DNA from: UBA5078 sp964538025
GTDB taxonomy: Bacteria > Pseudomonadota > Gammaproteobacteria > Pseudomonadales > Pseudohongiellaceae
DNA: 64,000 nucleotides
NCBI GenBank assembly: GCA_964538025.1
Contig: CAZICZ010000002.1
Span: 62,001-126,000, forward strand
Direction of reading: 5' to 3'
The notes under the pieces are model-generated. The model saw only the letters and a list, made by a program, of their open reading frames with translations, had not been told where the DNA came from and ran no database searches. How positions within the stretch are numbered: the stretch's first letter is position 1; every line of letters begins with the position of its first letter. A program made the position numbers and the translations under genes. Below, piece by piece: positions 1-8,245 of this stretch.

Positions 1-260
1 GCGCTGTGACGCGCAATCGTGACCTGCAAAAGGTCAGCAAGCCCGCAGGGCCATCGGACAGTTTCGGGCTGTCCCAACTGAACTTCCAGCTGCGATACCG
101 CTGGCAGATTGCACCGCTTTCCGATTTGTTTGTGGTGTATACCAAAGGGGACAATCGTCGCAGTGCCTTGATGGCGTTCGACGAACTCTTCGAAAATTCC
201 TGGGACAATCCTCTGGGCAGTCAGCTGGTCATCAAGCTGCGCTACCGCTTGGGGACATGA
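1..260 (+). CDS. C-terminal end of a DUF5916 (carbohydrate-binding-9-like) protein, partial
   Basis: The reading frame is already open at the window edge and ends at a TGA at 258-260, so only about the last 85 residues are present. The tail has alternating aromatic/hydrophobic strands (LNFQLRYRW, LSDLFVVYTKGD, LVIKLRYRLG) that look like the closing strands of an outer-membrane-type beta-barrel. This is the usual C-terminus of DUF5916 proteins, which carry an N-terminal family-9 carbohydrate-binding-like domain followed by a barrel-like region. The N-terminal domain lies outside the window, so the family call rests on the tail alone. The function of the family is not established. The gene is followed by two terminators. 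Confidence 0.6.
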   Translation, partial: AVTRNRDLQKVSKPAGPSDSFGLSQLNFQLRYRWQIAPLSDLFVVYTKGDNRRSALMAFDELFENSWDNPLGSQLVIKLRYRLGT

Positions 261-348
261 GGATGGGAGCGTTGCCACACTGCGGACAGATTTGATCGGC
301 AGATCGCCTCGCTCTTTGAATCGAAATACTCTTTTTAGATGGTGAAAT

Positions 349-383
349 AAAAACGCTCAATAGAGGATCTATTGAGCGTTTTT
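349..383. terminator. Bidirectional intrinsic terminator
   Basis: A perfect 15-bp stem (349-363 with 369-383) encloses a 5-nt loop. The stem begins with A5 and ends with T5, so it supplies a U-tract on either strand. It separates the convergent DUF5916-family gene and prc. Confidence 0.85.
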
Positions 384-407
384 GTTAATGACCCATTGTG
401 CCGTTTC

Positions 408-436
408 GGCCCTCTTTCCCAAGAGGGCCTTTTTTA
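408..436 (+). terminator. Second intrinsic terminator between convergent genes
   Basis: A 9-bp stem (408-416 with 421-429) with a 4-nt loop is followed by a run of six T on the plus strand. It directly follows the first terminator and would act as a backup stop for plus-strand transcription, which would otherwise run antisense into prc. The minus strand has no U-tract here. Confidence 0.75.
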
Positions 437-438
437 TG

Positions 439-2658
439 TCATCTTGCGGCGCGCAGTGCACCATTGTCTGCCGTCAGAGTCGCTCCCAGCAGTTTGGCCA
501 TATCAATCAGGATGTAACTGCTTTCGACCAGCAGCGGGTCTTCCTCCTTGTTTTCTTCCTCCTCTGCCTCTGGCGTGACTGCGGCCACTGCATCCGGGTC
601 GAGGTCTTCCTCAGAGGACTCCTCCCAGACCTCCAGCGGCAGGCCTTTGAGGAAGCGACGCATATTGTTCGCATTGAACTCAGCGCGACGGCTTTCATCG
701 CGCTCTTTGCGCACGATTTCTTCGTTCAGGGAAAGGATGGTGCGCTCGCGCAGTTCACGGGAGCGTTCGATCTGTTCTGCGAGGTAAATGAAGTCAGGAT
801 CATTGGCAACCCTTTCATCATGTTTTACCTGAAGATCAGTAAGTATATCCTTGATTGGAAAATAAGTATTGTACTCGACAGGGCGCACGGTATCCCACGG
901 CAGGGCCCCGTCCAGGTTGCTTTCGCCCATTTCTTCAATCGCAGAATAGCGGTCCGGGAACAGGATATCGGGCATCACACCGCGGTGCTGGGTGCTGGCG
1001 CCAGAGATGCGATAGAACTTGGAGCGGGTCAATTTCACCTGTCCGTAGTTCATCGGAATGATTTCCTGCACGGTGCCTTTACCAAAGGTCTGGCCGCCCA
1101 TGATGATGCCGCGCTGGTAATCCTGAATCGCACCGGCAAAAATTTCAGACGCAGACGCACTTGCCCGGTTCACCAGAACGCCCAGGGGGCCTGAGTAGGT
1201 CACTTCCGGATTGCCGTCGCCATAGGCACGAACAAAACCATTGCGAAGCCCCGAGTAACGAATTTGCACGGTATTTCCCGTATCGATGAACAGGCCCACC
1301 AGGTCATTGGCCTCGGTCAAAGAACCGCCACCGTTATCGCGCAGGTCCATGATGACCGCATCCACGCCCTCAGTCTTAAGTTCTTCGAGCAAACCCTTCA
1401 CATCGCGTGTCGAACTTTTAAAGTCGGGTTGACCGGCAGAGGCTGCCTCAAAATCGAAGTAGAAGGTCGGCAGCTTGATTACGCCGATTTTGTAAGGATT
1501 GCCGTTGTAGCTCACTTCCAGCACTTCCTTCTTGGCAGACTGATCCTCCAGTTTGACCGTGTCGCGCGTGATGGAAACCTCATGCGCCTGTGACTCTCCC
1601 GTGGCATTGGCCGGAATGACCGTCAGGCGCACCACGGTGCCTTTCTCACCGCGAATCTGATCGACGACATCGTCCAGACGGACACCAATGACGTCCTTCA
1701 TCTCGCCATCCACACCTTGCGCAATGGCAATGATGCGGTCTCCCGCCATCAGCTCCTTGCCACGTTCCGCGGGTCCCCCTTTGATGAGTTCCACCACCTT
1801 GGTGTATTCATCTTCAGTGGTCAGTTGCGCGCCAATCCCTTGAAGGGAAAGTCGCAGGCTCATATTGAAGTTTTCGGAATCCCGCGGGGAGAAATAACTG
1901 GTGTGCGGGTCGATAGTACTTGCCACGGTAGCCAGATAGGACTGGAACACATCGCGGTTGTTGGTTTTAAGTACCTGGTTTAGCTGGTTTCGGTAGCGCT
2001 TGCTCAGGCGCTCCTTAATGGTGTCCATGTCCAGATTCGCCAGTTTCAGGCTGAGCGCGCTGTTTTTAACGCGAAGTCGCCAAAGCTCGTCGAGCTCGGC
2101 CTCGGTGCGCGCGTAAGGGGCTTCCTCGCGGTCAATTTCTATCGATTCATCAACGTTGAAATCGATGCTGTCGAGATTGTTTTCCACCTGGTTGATGGCA
2201 TAGACCATGCGCTCAAGCAGCCGGTGGTGATACAGGTTGTAGATTTCAAACGCCGGGTCGATGGTGCCACTGCGCAGCGTGTCGTCCAGGGCATCCCGAT
2301 AAACATTGAGGGCATCAATGTCCGATTGCAGGAAATACAGCCGTGAGCCATCCAAGGCCTTGAGGTAGGCATCAAAAACAGTGTGGGAGAACTGATCATC
2401 GAAGAGGATACGGGAATAGTGTTTGTCCTCCAGCTCCTTGAGCAATTCCGCAGCTGTCTGACCGTACACTGGTTCTGAGCTGAGTTCGGTATACAGAGCG
2501 TCAACGTCGAGGACCGGGAGGAGGGCGGGGGGTTCCTGAGCCAACAGTGAGGAGCTGCTCAGGCTCAGCATCAACGCGACTGCAGGGGGTACACCACGTA
2601 GGCGCTTCAGAAGCACATCTCTGTTGTTTCGCACCAGTGCCAGTTCTGCTCTCTTCAT
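439..2658 (-). CDS. prc: Tail-specific (carboxy-terminal processing) periplasmic protease Prc/Tsp
   Basis: An S41-family protease that degrades or trims periplasmic proteins from their C-termini, including cell-wall hydrolases in other Gammaproteobacteria. The 739-residue length is close to the family norm of about 680-720. An N-terminal hydrophobic segment (about residues 24-41) looks like a signal peptide. A long helical N-domain is followed by a PDZ domain (about 260-350, with the carboxylate-binding loop around LSLQGIG). The protease domain has NRASASASE, QDY and FGKG; spacing matches Ser502, Asp513 and Lys527 to the Ser/Asp/Lys catalytic residues of E. coli Tsp. A DUF3340-like C-terminal region follows, then an acidic stretch near 700. 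The ATG at 2658 was taken because it keeps the signal peptide. The nearest upstream gene is the recombinase, 175 bp away. Confidence 0.95.
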   Translation of the reverse strand: MKRAELALVRNNRDVLLKRLRGVPPAVALMLSLSSSSLLAQEPPALLPVLDVDALYTELSSEPVYGQTAAELLKELEDKHYSRILFDDQFSHTVFDAYLKALDGSRLYFLQSDIDALNVYRDALDDTLRSGTIDPAFEIYNLYHHRLLERMVYAINQVENNLDSIDFNVDESIEIDREEAPYARTEAELDELWRLRVKNSALSLKLANLDMDTIKERLSKRYRNQLNQVLKTNNRDVFQSYLATVASTIDPHTSYFSPRDSENFNMSLRLSLQGIGAQLTTEDEYTKVVELIKGGPAERGKELMAGDRIIAIAQGVDGEMKDVIGVRLDDVVDQIRGEKGTVVRLTVIPANATGESQAHEVSITRDTVKLEDQSAKKEVLEVSYNGNPYKIGVIKLPTFYFDFEAASAGQPDFKSSTRDVKGLLEELKTEGVDAVIMDLRDNGGGSLTEANDLVGLFIDTGNTVQIRYSGLRNGFVRAYGDGNPEVTYSGPLGVLVNRASASASEIFAGAIQDYQRGIIMGGQTFGKGTVQEIIPMNYGQVKLTRSKFYRISGASTQHRGVMPDILFPDRYSAIEEMGESNLDGALPWDTVRPVEYNTYFPIKDILTDLQVKHDERVANDPDFIYLAEQIERSRELRERTILSLNEEIVRKERDESRRAEFNANNMRRFLKGLPLEVWEESSEEDLDPDAVAAVTPEAEEEENKEEDPLLVESSYILIDMAKLLGATLTADNGALRAAR

Positions 2659-2833
2659 ATTGCATCACACCGTTTTATCTAGATTTTTGTAAAGTCGATG
2701 GCTACTTATAAACCAAGGAAGCGATAGATTGCCAGTGGCTCGTGAGGACATTTTTCACGCCTCGGACTGGGGTCGAGTCTAGCCCGAGTGCCTTGCACCC
2801 TGGAAGCGGGCAATGTCCAGATTTCCTCCAGTT

Positions 2834-4039
2834 TCAGCTCTTGATCTGTTTGTTGCGTGCAGAGGCGTGACGCTCCGCGCGCTCCACATCGATGTAGCGA
2901 TCAGTGATGGCACTTGAGCCATGACCGGCGTCGTCCCGCACATGTTCCCGGGGACGGAATTTCACATCTTCCGAAATGCCGGTATGGCGAAGCCAATGAA
3001 CTGTGGCGGCCGCAAGTCGGTCCGCTTCCTCCGGAAATTCCTCGCGCCGTAAGCGCTCTTCGGCGACATCGAAACAATGCTGCACAATGCCCCGGATCTG
3101 CCGTGTACTGGTAATACCACCGCTGCCTCTGGTCTTGTGAATCAAAGGAGCGCTGTCGCCGGGTTGGGGCAGGGGAGACATGCCTCGCGAACGGCGATAG
3201 CGGCGCAAAGCCTCCAGCATGGTGTCACTGACGGAAATCTCTCGCTCCTTGTTTCCTTTGCCAACGGTCAGAAACCACCAGTTTCCCTCGGGATCGCGTT
3301 GGAAATGGTCCATCTGCGGCGACCAGCGGGGAGTTTCCACCAGTTCCGAGATGCGCAGATACATCGCAAACAGCGCATTCATGATAAACAGGGTGCGCTC
3401 ATGCACGACCGGGTCGGCCTTGGCCAAGGATTCTGCCGCCTCGATAACAAAATTCCATTGCAGGGGGGACAACCGGCGGATTTGGCCCTTGCTCTGGTGT
3501 TTGCGCACAAATTTGCTTTTCTGGCGAATCTGCGACACCGGATTGGCGCTGACGTGTTGTTCCTGGATCAGGAAATTGAAAAAACTGCTCAGCACGCTGA
3601 ACAGAGACTGGATGGCGGACTGCGAACACACATAGTCTCCCTGCACACTGACATAGGGGCGCCACTCAGGATTGGGTACCCGGTCTCCCCCGGAAGTCAA
3701 AAATCTGGCCACGGTTTTCTGGCCAATCCAATGGGGCGGCGGCGTGCGGGCGAACTCGACGTAGGCTTCGATGTCTTCGCGCTGTATCGATTTCAGAGAT
3801 CGGTTGCCGAACATCCAGCACCATTGCAGAAAATGTTCGATTTCTCTTCGGTATGTCGAGAAGGTGTCTGGGCTCCCGCGGTAGCTGTACAAAAATTCAC
3901 ACGCGAATTGGTAATCGGCAAGCGCGGTGTCCGGTGCGTCTTCCAAGAGATGGGAGAGAGAGCGGGCAGGGTGCTTGAAGGGATTGGGCATCTCTTCAAG
4001 GGTGTCGAACAGTGCGCGAGGGGGAGGCGATTTACTCAT
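2834..4039 (-). CDS. Tyrosine recombinase / site-specific integrase family protein
   Basis: The N-terminal half contains a SAM-like core-binding domain (DTFSTYRREIEHFLQWC). The C-terminal half is a phage-integrase-type catalytic domain with Arg in LRISEL, Lys in VGKGNKERE, the HWLRHT box, His in DDAGHGS and the nucleophile Tyr in ITDRYID, so all the usual catalytic positions are visible. A start at the ATG ending at 4039 gives 401 residues; a longer frame to 4156 exists, but its extra N-terminus is low-complexity and does not resemble the family. No attachment-site repeat, tRNA, excisionase or phage gene flanks it. It is therefore more likely a resident chromosomal recombinase (XerC/D-like in type) than the integrase of an intact element. 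Its substrate is unknown. Confidence 0.85.
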   Translation of the reverse strand: MSKSPPPRALFDTLEEMPNPFKHPARSLSHLLEDAPDTALADYQFACEFLYSYRGSPDTFSTYRREIEHFLQWCWMFGNRSLKSIQREDIEAYVEFARTPPPHWIGQKTVARFLTSGGDRVPNPEWRPYVSVQGDYVCSQSAIQSLFSVLSSFFNFLIQEQHVSANPVSQIRQKSKFVRKHQSKGQIRRLSPLQWNFVIEAAESLAKADPVVHERTLFIMNALFAMYLRISELVETPRWSPQMDHFQRDPEGNWWFLTVGKGNKEREISVSDTMLEALRRYRRSRGMSPLPQPGDSAPLIHKTRGSGGITSTRQIRGIVQHCFDVAEERLRREEFPEEADRLAAATVHWLRHTGISEDVKFRPREHVRDDAGHGSSAITDRYIDVERAERHASARNKQIKS

Positions 4040-4220
4040 ACTGGCGTCTTTATGGAGGTTTCCGGAGCATTTGTAAAGAAGTGCCTGGCAGCCGGGAAAT
4101 GGACAGGGCAGCGGGACCCGATTCTGCGACTTTCGGTCACTGGCACCGCCTGTCACTTCACGCTATTCTGGCGCGCAGATCACGTCCCGTTTTCCTCTTT
4201 TATCATGGAGAGTTCTCACG

Positions 4221-4838
4221 ATGCCCTTTCATCGACACACGTCCCCACACGCTGTTCCGTCTTGGCTCTCGACCGCGGTGCTGTTGTTGAGTTTCGTAAG
4301 TGCCTCTGGGGCCAGTTTCGCGCAACAAGGCGGGCAGAGCGTCAGCGAAATCTTGAATTACCGTCAATATACGTCGCAGTTCGCCAGTTCGGGACAGCCC
4401 ACGCGGGAACAATTGCCGCTGATTAAAGAGGCGGGCTACGACCGCGTCATTTATATCGCCTTCAGCAACGGGCGGACGGCAATCCCCGAGGAAGATCAGT
4501 TGATCAAGGATCTGGGGCTGGATTATTTGCACATCCCAGTCGATTTCAACAAGCCGACACTGCGGGATTTCAATGCGTTTGCCGATGCCATGGAGCGAGA
4601 GCCCCAAAGCAAGACCTTGCTGCATTGTCAGGTGAACGCTCGGGCAACGGCGTTCAGTTTTCTTTACAGGGTCATTTACCAGGGTGCTGATATCGCGGCG
4701 GCCAAGGCAGATATGAACTCAGTCTGGACTCCCAATGCCGTATGGCGCGATTTCATCTTTGAGGTGATGGCGGATCGTGGACTTTCGGCCCAATGCCCCG
4801 GATGTGACTGGACACCTCCCGCGCCAACGCCCCAATAG
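4221..4838 (+). CDS. Periplasmic protein-tyrosine-phosphatase-like family protein with a shortened P-loop
   Basis: A 205-residue protein with an N-terminal signal peptide (hydrophobic about residues 15-30, cleavage likely near ASFA). The body resembles the DUF442/dual-specificity-phosphatase fold: a strand with VIYIAFSNGR, a strand with DYLHIPVDF, then LLHCQVNARATAF, where the phosphatase loop would be. The signature is Cys136-X4-Arg141 rather than the canonical CX5R, so catalysis is doubtful. This shorter form appears, from memory, to be usual for this Gammaproteobacterial subfamily. The C-terminus has a CPGC pair and a proline-rich tail. The ATG at 4221 has a GGAGAG ribosome-binding site about 8 nt upstream. 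The CDF exporter follows after 11 bp, so the two are probably co-transcribed. Confidence 0.75.
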   Translation: MPFHRHTSPHAVPSWLSTAVLLLSFVSASGASFAQQGGQSVSEILNYRQYTSQFASSGQPTREQLPLIKEAGYDRVIYIAFSNGRTAIPEEDQLIKDLGLDYLHIPVDFNKPTLRDFNAFADAMEREPQSKTLLHCQVNARATAFSFLYRVIYQGADIAAAKADMNSVWTPNAVWRDFIFEVMADRGLSAQCPGCDWTPPAPTPQ

Positions 4839-4849
4839 AGCCCTGACTC

Positions 4850-5773
4850 ATGCACGATCATCACCATGGTCACTCGCACGCGCCTCATGGCGGGTCTGAT
4901 GAAACAGGGAGTCGGATGGCCTGGGCGTTTTTTCTCAACGCCGGATTTGCGGTTATTGAGTTTGTGGGAGGGATACTGACAAACAGCACCGCGATCATGG
5001 CGGATGCGGTCCACGATCTTGGTGACAGCCTGTCCATCGGTCTGGCCTGGTGGCTGTCCAAAGTGAGTCAGAAACCTGCCAGTGACACCTTCAGCTATGG
5101 TTATCGGCGATTTTCAGTTCTTGGCGCACTGCTCAATGGCATTATCCTGTTGGTGGGGTCTTTCTGGGTATTGAGCACTGCCATCCCGCGACTGCAGGAT
5201 CCCGTAATGCCCCTCACCGAGGGAATGCTCGGGCTCGCGATTTTCGGTGTGCTGGTCAACAGTGTGGCGGCCTACAAACTCAGCAAGGGGACGTCGCTGA
5301 ATGAGCGTATGTTGAACTGGCATCTGTTGGAGGATGTCCTGGGCTGGCTCGCCGTGTTGATTGTGTCTCTCGTCTTGATGGTGGTGGAGTGGCCCATCCT
5401 GGACCCCTTGCTCTCGATCGTGTTCACGGTTTTCATCGTCAGCAATGTGCTTAAAACGCTGTGGAAGACCTTGCGAGTCTTTTTGCAGGCAACGCCCGAG
5501 ACACTGGAAGTCACTCGGGTGAGCGCGCGCCTGCAATCTCTGGAGGGTGTGGATTCCGTTCATCATGTCCACGTGTGGTCTTTGGATGGCGAACACCATG
5601 TCCTGAGTGCGCATGTGGTGCTGCAGAGTCATATCAGTCTCGATGACCAGTCTGCGCTGAAACGGAGAATTGCGGAAACGCTGGCACCGTTTCAGCTGGC
5701 TCACACCACGATTGAGTTTGAGCATGCTCAGGAAATTTGTCGCGATCACGCGGCATTCCGGAAAGCGGGGTAG
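4850..5773 (+). CDS. Cation diffusion facilitator (CDF) family metal exporter
   Basis: A 307-residue inner-membrane metal/proton antiporter of the CzcD/ZitB type. The N-terminus is a His-rich cytoplasmic loop (HDHHHGHSHAPH). About six membrane segments follow, with the site-A residues in ADAVHDLGDS in TM2 and HLLEDVLG in TM5. The C-terminal cytoplasmic metallo-chaperone-like domain starts near residue 220 and contains the HHVHVWSLDGEHHVLSAHV metal-binding stretch. The HDxxD-type TM2 site is typical of Zn/Cd/Co-exporting members, but substrate cannot be decided from sequence. It starts 11 bp after the phosphatase-like gene and is followed by a palindrome and then copA, which suggests a metal-homeostasis neighbourhood. 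Confidence 0.92.
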   Translation: MHDHHHGHSHAPHGGSDETGSRMAWAFFLNAGFAVIEFVGGILTNSTAIMADAVHDLGDSLSIGLAWWLSKVSQKPASDTFSYGYRRFSVLGALLNGIILLVGSFWVLSTAIPRLQDPVMPLTEGMLGLAIFGVLVNSVAAYKLSKGTSLNERMLNWHLLEDVLGWLAVLIVSLVLMVVEWPILDPLLSIVFTVFIVSNVLKTLWKTLRVFLQATPETLEVTRVSARLQSLEGVDSVHHVHVWSLDGEHHVLSAHVVLQSHISLDDQSALKRRIAETLAPFQLAHTTIEFEHAQEICRDHAAFRKAG

Positions 5774-5822
5774 CAAGGGCGGGGTATCATCAGCGCCGGA
5801 ATGATCTCTAATGAGGCTTACA

Positions 5823-5854
5823 CTATTTCCGGTAATCTTTATTACCGGAAATAG
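5823..5854. promoter_or_regulatory. Perfect inverted repeat between the CDF exporter and copA
   Basis: 14-bp arms (5823-5836 and 5841-5854) are perfectly complementary around a 4-nt CTTT loop. No T-run follows on either strand, so it is not a standard intrinsic terminator. It lies 49 bp after the exporter stop and 123 bp before the copA start. It could be an operator or a terminator lacking a U-tract. A weaker 6-bp repeat (GGCAAA/TTTGCC) follows within 20 bp. Confidence 0.55.
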
Positions 5855-5977
5855 AAGAGCGGCAAAAATTTGCCTTTCATCTATTATTACAATGAGTTAA
5901 ATATGAAATCTGCGAAAATGCTTTCACTTGGGAAACAGGCAGATATTCACACCTAAGACATACGAGGATTCAGGACG

Positions 5978-8245
5978 ATGCCAGAGACTGCCCATCTTGA
6001 TCTGATTGTGGACGGGATGACCTGTGCGTCATGCGTTGGGCGTGTGGAAAAATCCCTGAAGAAATTTCCGGAGGTCCAGAGTGCCAGTGTGAACCTTGCC
6101 AGCGGGCGTGCCAGCGTTGAAATCGATTCGGCGCAATGTGATATCTCTCGTTATCTCGACGCCCTCAAGGCGGCTGGCTATCCAGCGCGTGTCGCGGTGG
6201 ATCATAAGGCCGAGTCTCTCAAGCGCGCCCAGGCGCAGGCGGAGGAACTAAAAGCGCTCAGCCACGCGTTTATCCTCGCTGGGTTGCTAACGCTTCCCGT
6301 TTTTCTGCTTGAAATGGGAAGCCACGCCATTCCGGGTGTGGGACATTGGATTCACCAGAATATTGGCATGCGCAACAGCTGGCTCCTGCAATTTGTTCTG
6401 ACTTCCGGAGTCATGCTGTTTCCAGGTCGACGATTCTATGTTCATGGAATCCCCGCATTGCTGCGTCTGGGGCCGGATATGAACTCGCTGGTTGCCATGG
6501 GAATGCTCGCTGCGTGGGCCTTTTCCTGCGTCGTGCTGTTTTTCCCGTCCTGGGTACCGCAGCCGTCTGCCAATGTGTATTTCGAGGCGGCGGCCGTCAT
6601 CATTACCCTGATATTGATGGGACGGTATTTGGAAACACGTGCCCGAGGGCGAACCGGCGAAGCGATTGCCCGACTGGTCAGTCTGCAACCAGAGACTGCG
6701 CGAGTCCGGACACCCGAAGGCCCCCGGGACGTGCCGATATCCGAGATTCCGGTCGGCGCCCATGTCGAAGTTCAGCCGGGTGAGCGAATAGCACTGGATG
6801 GTGAATTAATCGAGGGGCAGTCCTTCGTGGACGAGTCCATGCTCAGCGGAGAGCCGATTCCCGTCAGAAAAGAGATAGGCGACACCGTCATTGGCGGCAC
6901 GATCAATACACACGGGGCATTTACCTTCGTGGTTTCTCGCGTGGGCGAGGACACCGTTTTAGCAAAGATCATTCACATGGTCGACGCTGCGCAGAGTTCC
7001 AAGCTCCCGATTCAGTCTGTAGTCGACAGGATTACCCAGTGGTTTGTGCCCGCCGTCATGAGCATCGCCCTGCTCACCTTCTGTGCATGGTTGTGGCTTG
7101 TTCCCAGCGGAGGGCTGAGTCTGGCCCTGATCAATGCGGTCGCTGTCCTGATCGTTGCCTGTCCGTGTGCGATGGGATTGGCGACTCCCGTGTCCATTCT
7201 CGTCGCCACGGGCCGCTCTGCCGAACTGGGCGTTCTGTTTCGCAATGGCGAAGCCTTGCAGACACTCAGCCGCATTCGGGTGCTGGCCTTCGATAAAACA
7301 GGCACTCTCACGGAAGGCAAGCCTGATATGACCGATTTCGTGACGATGCCCGGATTTGAAGAAAATCAGGTTCTGGCATGGGTGGCGTCGGTGGAGGACA
7401 AATCGGAACATCCTCTTGCAAAGGCGATTGTGGCGGCAGCGCAGGCCAGGGGACTTCAGGTTTCATCGCCACAGCAGTTTGAAGCAATCGCCGGATTTGG
7501 CCTCAAAGCGTTTTTGGAAGGAAAGCAGATTCGCATTGGCGCTGACCGGTTCCTGCAGCGTGACGGCATCCCGCTCGGAGCTGCAACGGAAACAGGTGCC
7601 CAATTGGCACAGGCGGGCAAGACTCCGATCTATGTGGCGATTGACAATGAGGTCGCCGCTGTCATCGCCGTGGCTGATCGGGTGCGAGCTTCGAGTATCG
7701 CGGCACTCGCAGCACTCCATGCCGCAGACTGCACAAGCGTCATGATTACCGGAGACAATCGTCGAACGGCGGACGCCATAGCCTCGGAATTGAAGATTGA
7801 TCGGGTATTCGCAGAACAATTGCCTGACACCAAGGTGGACGTCCTGCGTCAGCTGCAATCGTCGGGATCCACCCTTGCGTATGTCGGGGATGGCATCAAT
7901 GACGCGCCCGCACTGGCAGCGGCCGACGTGGGCATTGCCATGGGAAGTGGCACCGATGTCGCGATCGAAAGCGCAGATCTTGTCTTAGTCAACGGAGACC
8001 TTCTGGGTGTCGCGAATGCACTTTTGCTGGCGCGCGCCACGATGCGCAACATTCATGAAAACCTCTTCTGGGCGTTCATCTACAATATCGCGCTTATTCC
8101 GTTGGCGACGGGTGCCTTAACCCCCCTCCTCGGGATCTCGCTGTCTCCCGTTTTTGCCGCAGGCGCTATGGCAATGTCGAGCGTTTTTGTCGTCGGCAAC
8201 GCGCTGCGACTGCGCAGGTTCAAGGCGTACGAACTGACGTCATGA
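5978..8245 (+). CDS. copA: Copper-translocating P1B-type ATPase CopA
   Basis: A 755-residue inner-membrane Cu(I) exporter driven by ATP. One N-terminal heavy-metal-associated domain carries GMTCASC (Cys16, Cys19). Eight membrane segments surround the conserved P1B core. The membrane metal site is CPC at residues 395-397, the TGES-type actuator motif appears as LSGEP, the phosphorylated Asp is D439 in DKTGTLTEGK, and the nucleotide domain has SEHPLA and GDGINDAP (about 636). The ATG at 5978 has a GAGGA ribosome-binding site 9 nt upstream. No CueR gene is in the window and no obvious CueR-type dyad was seen upstream. The 3' end overlaps the convergent gor gene by 6 bp. Confidence 0.96.
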   Translation: MPETAHLDLIVDGMTCASCVGRVEKSLKKFPEVQSASVNLASGRASVEIDSAQCDISRYLDALKAAGYPARVAVDHKAESLKRAQAQAEELKALSHAFILAGLLTLPVFLLEMGSHAIPGVGHWIHQNIGMRNSWLLQFVLTSGVMLFPGRRFYVHGIPALLRLGPDMNSLVAMGMLAAWAFSCVVLFFPSWVPQPSANVYFEAAAVIITLILMGRYLETRARGRTGEAIARLVSLQPETARVRTPEGPRDVPISEIPVGAHVEVQPGERIALDGELIEGQSFVDESMLSGEPIPVRKEIGDTVIGGTINTHGAFTFVVSRVGEDTVLAKIIHMVDAAQSSKLPIQSVVDRITQWFVPAVMSIALLTFCAWLWLVPSGGLSLALINAVAVLIVACPCAMGLATPVSILVATGRSAELGVLFRNGEALQTLSRIRVLAFDKTGTLTEGKPDMTDFVTMPGFEENQVLAWVASVEDKSEHPLAKAIVAAAQARGLQVSSPQQFEAIAGFGLKAFLEGKQIRIGADRFLQRDGIPLGAATETGAQLAQAGKTPIYVAIDNEVAAVIAVADRVRASSIAALAALHAADCTSVMITGDNRRTADAIASELKIDRVFAEQLPDTKVDVLRQLQSSGSTLAYVGDGINDAPALAAADVGIAMGSGTDVAIESADLVLVNGDLLGVANALLLARATMRNIHENLFWAFIYNIALIPLATGALTPLLGISLSPVFAAGAMAMSSVFVVGNALRLRRFKAYELTS

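Noticed and set aside
382..1194. 270-codon plus-strand frame
   Set aside because: Antisense to prc and begins within a terminator; no domain signal.
3077..4426. 449-codon plus-strand frame opposite the recombinase
   Set aside because: It is antisense to a gene with intact tyrosine-recombinase catalytic residues, has no recognisable domain, and runs into the well-supported 4221 gene in another frame.
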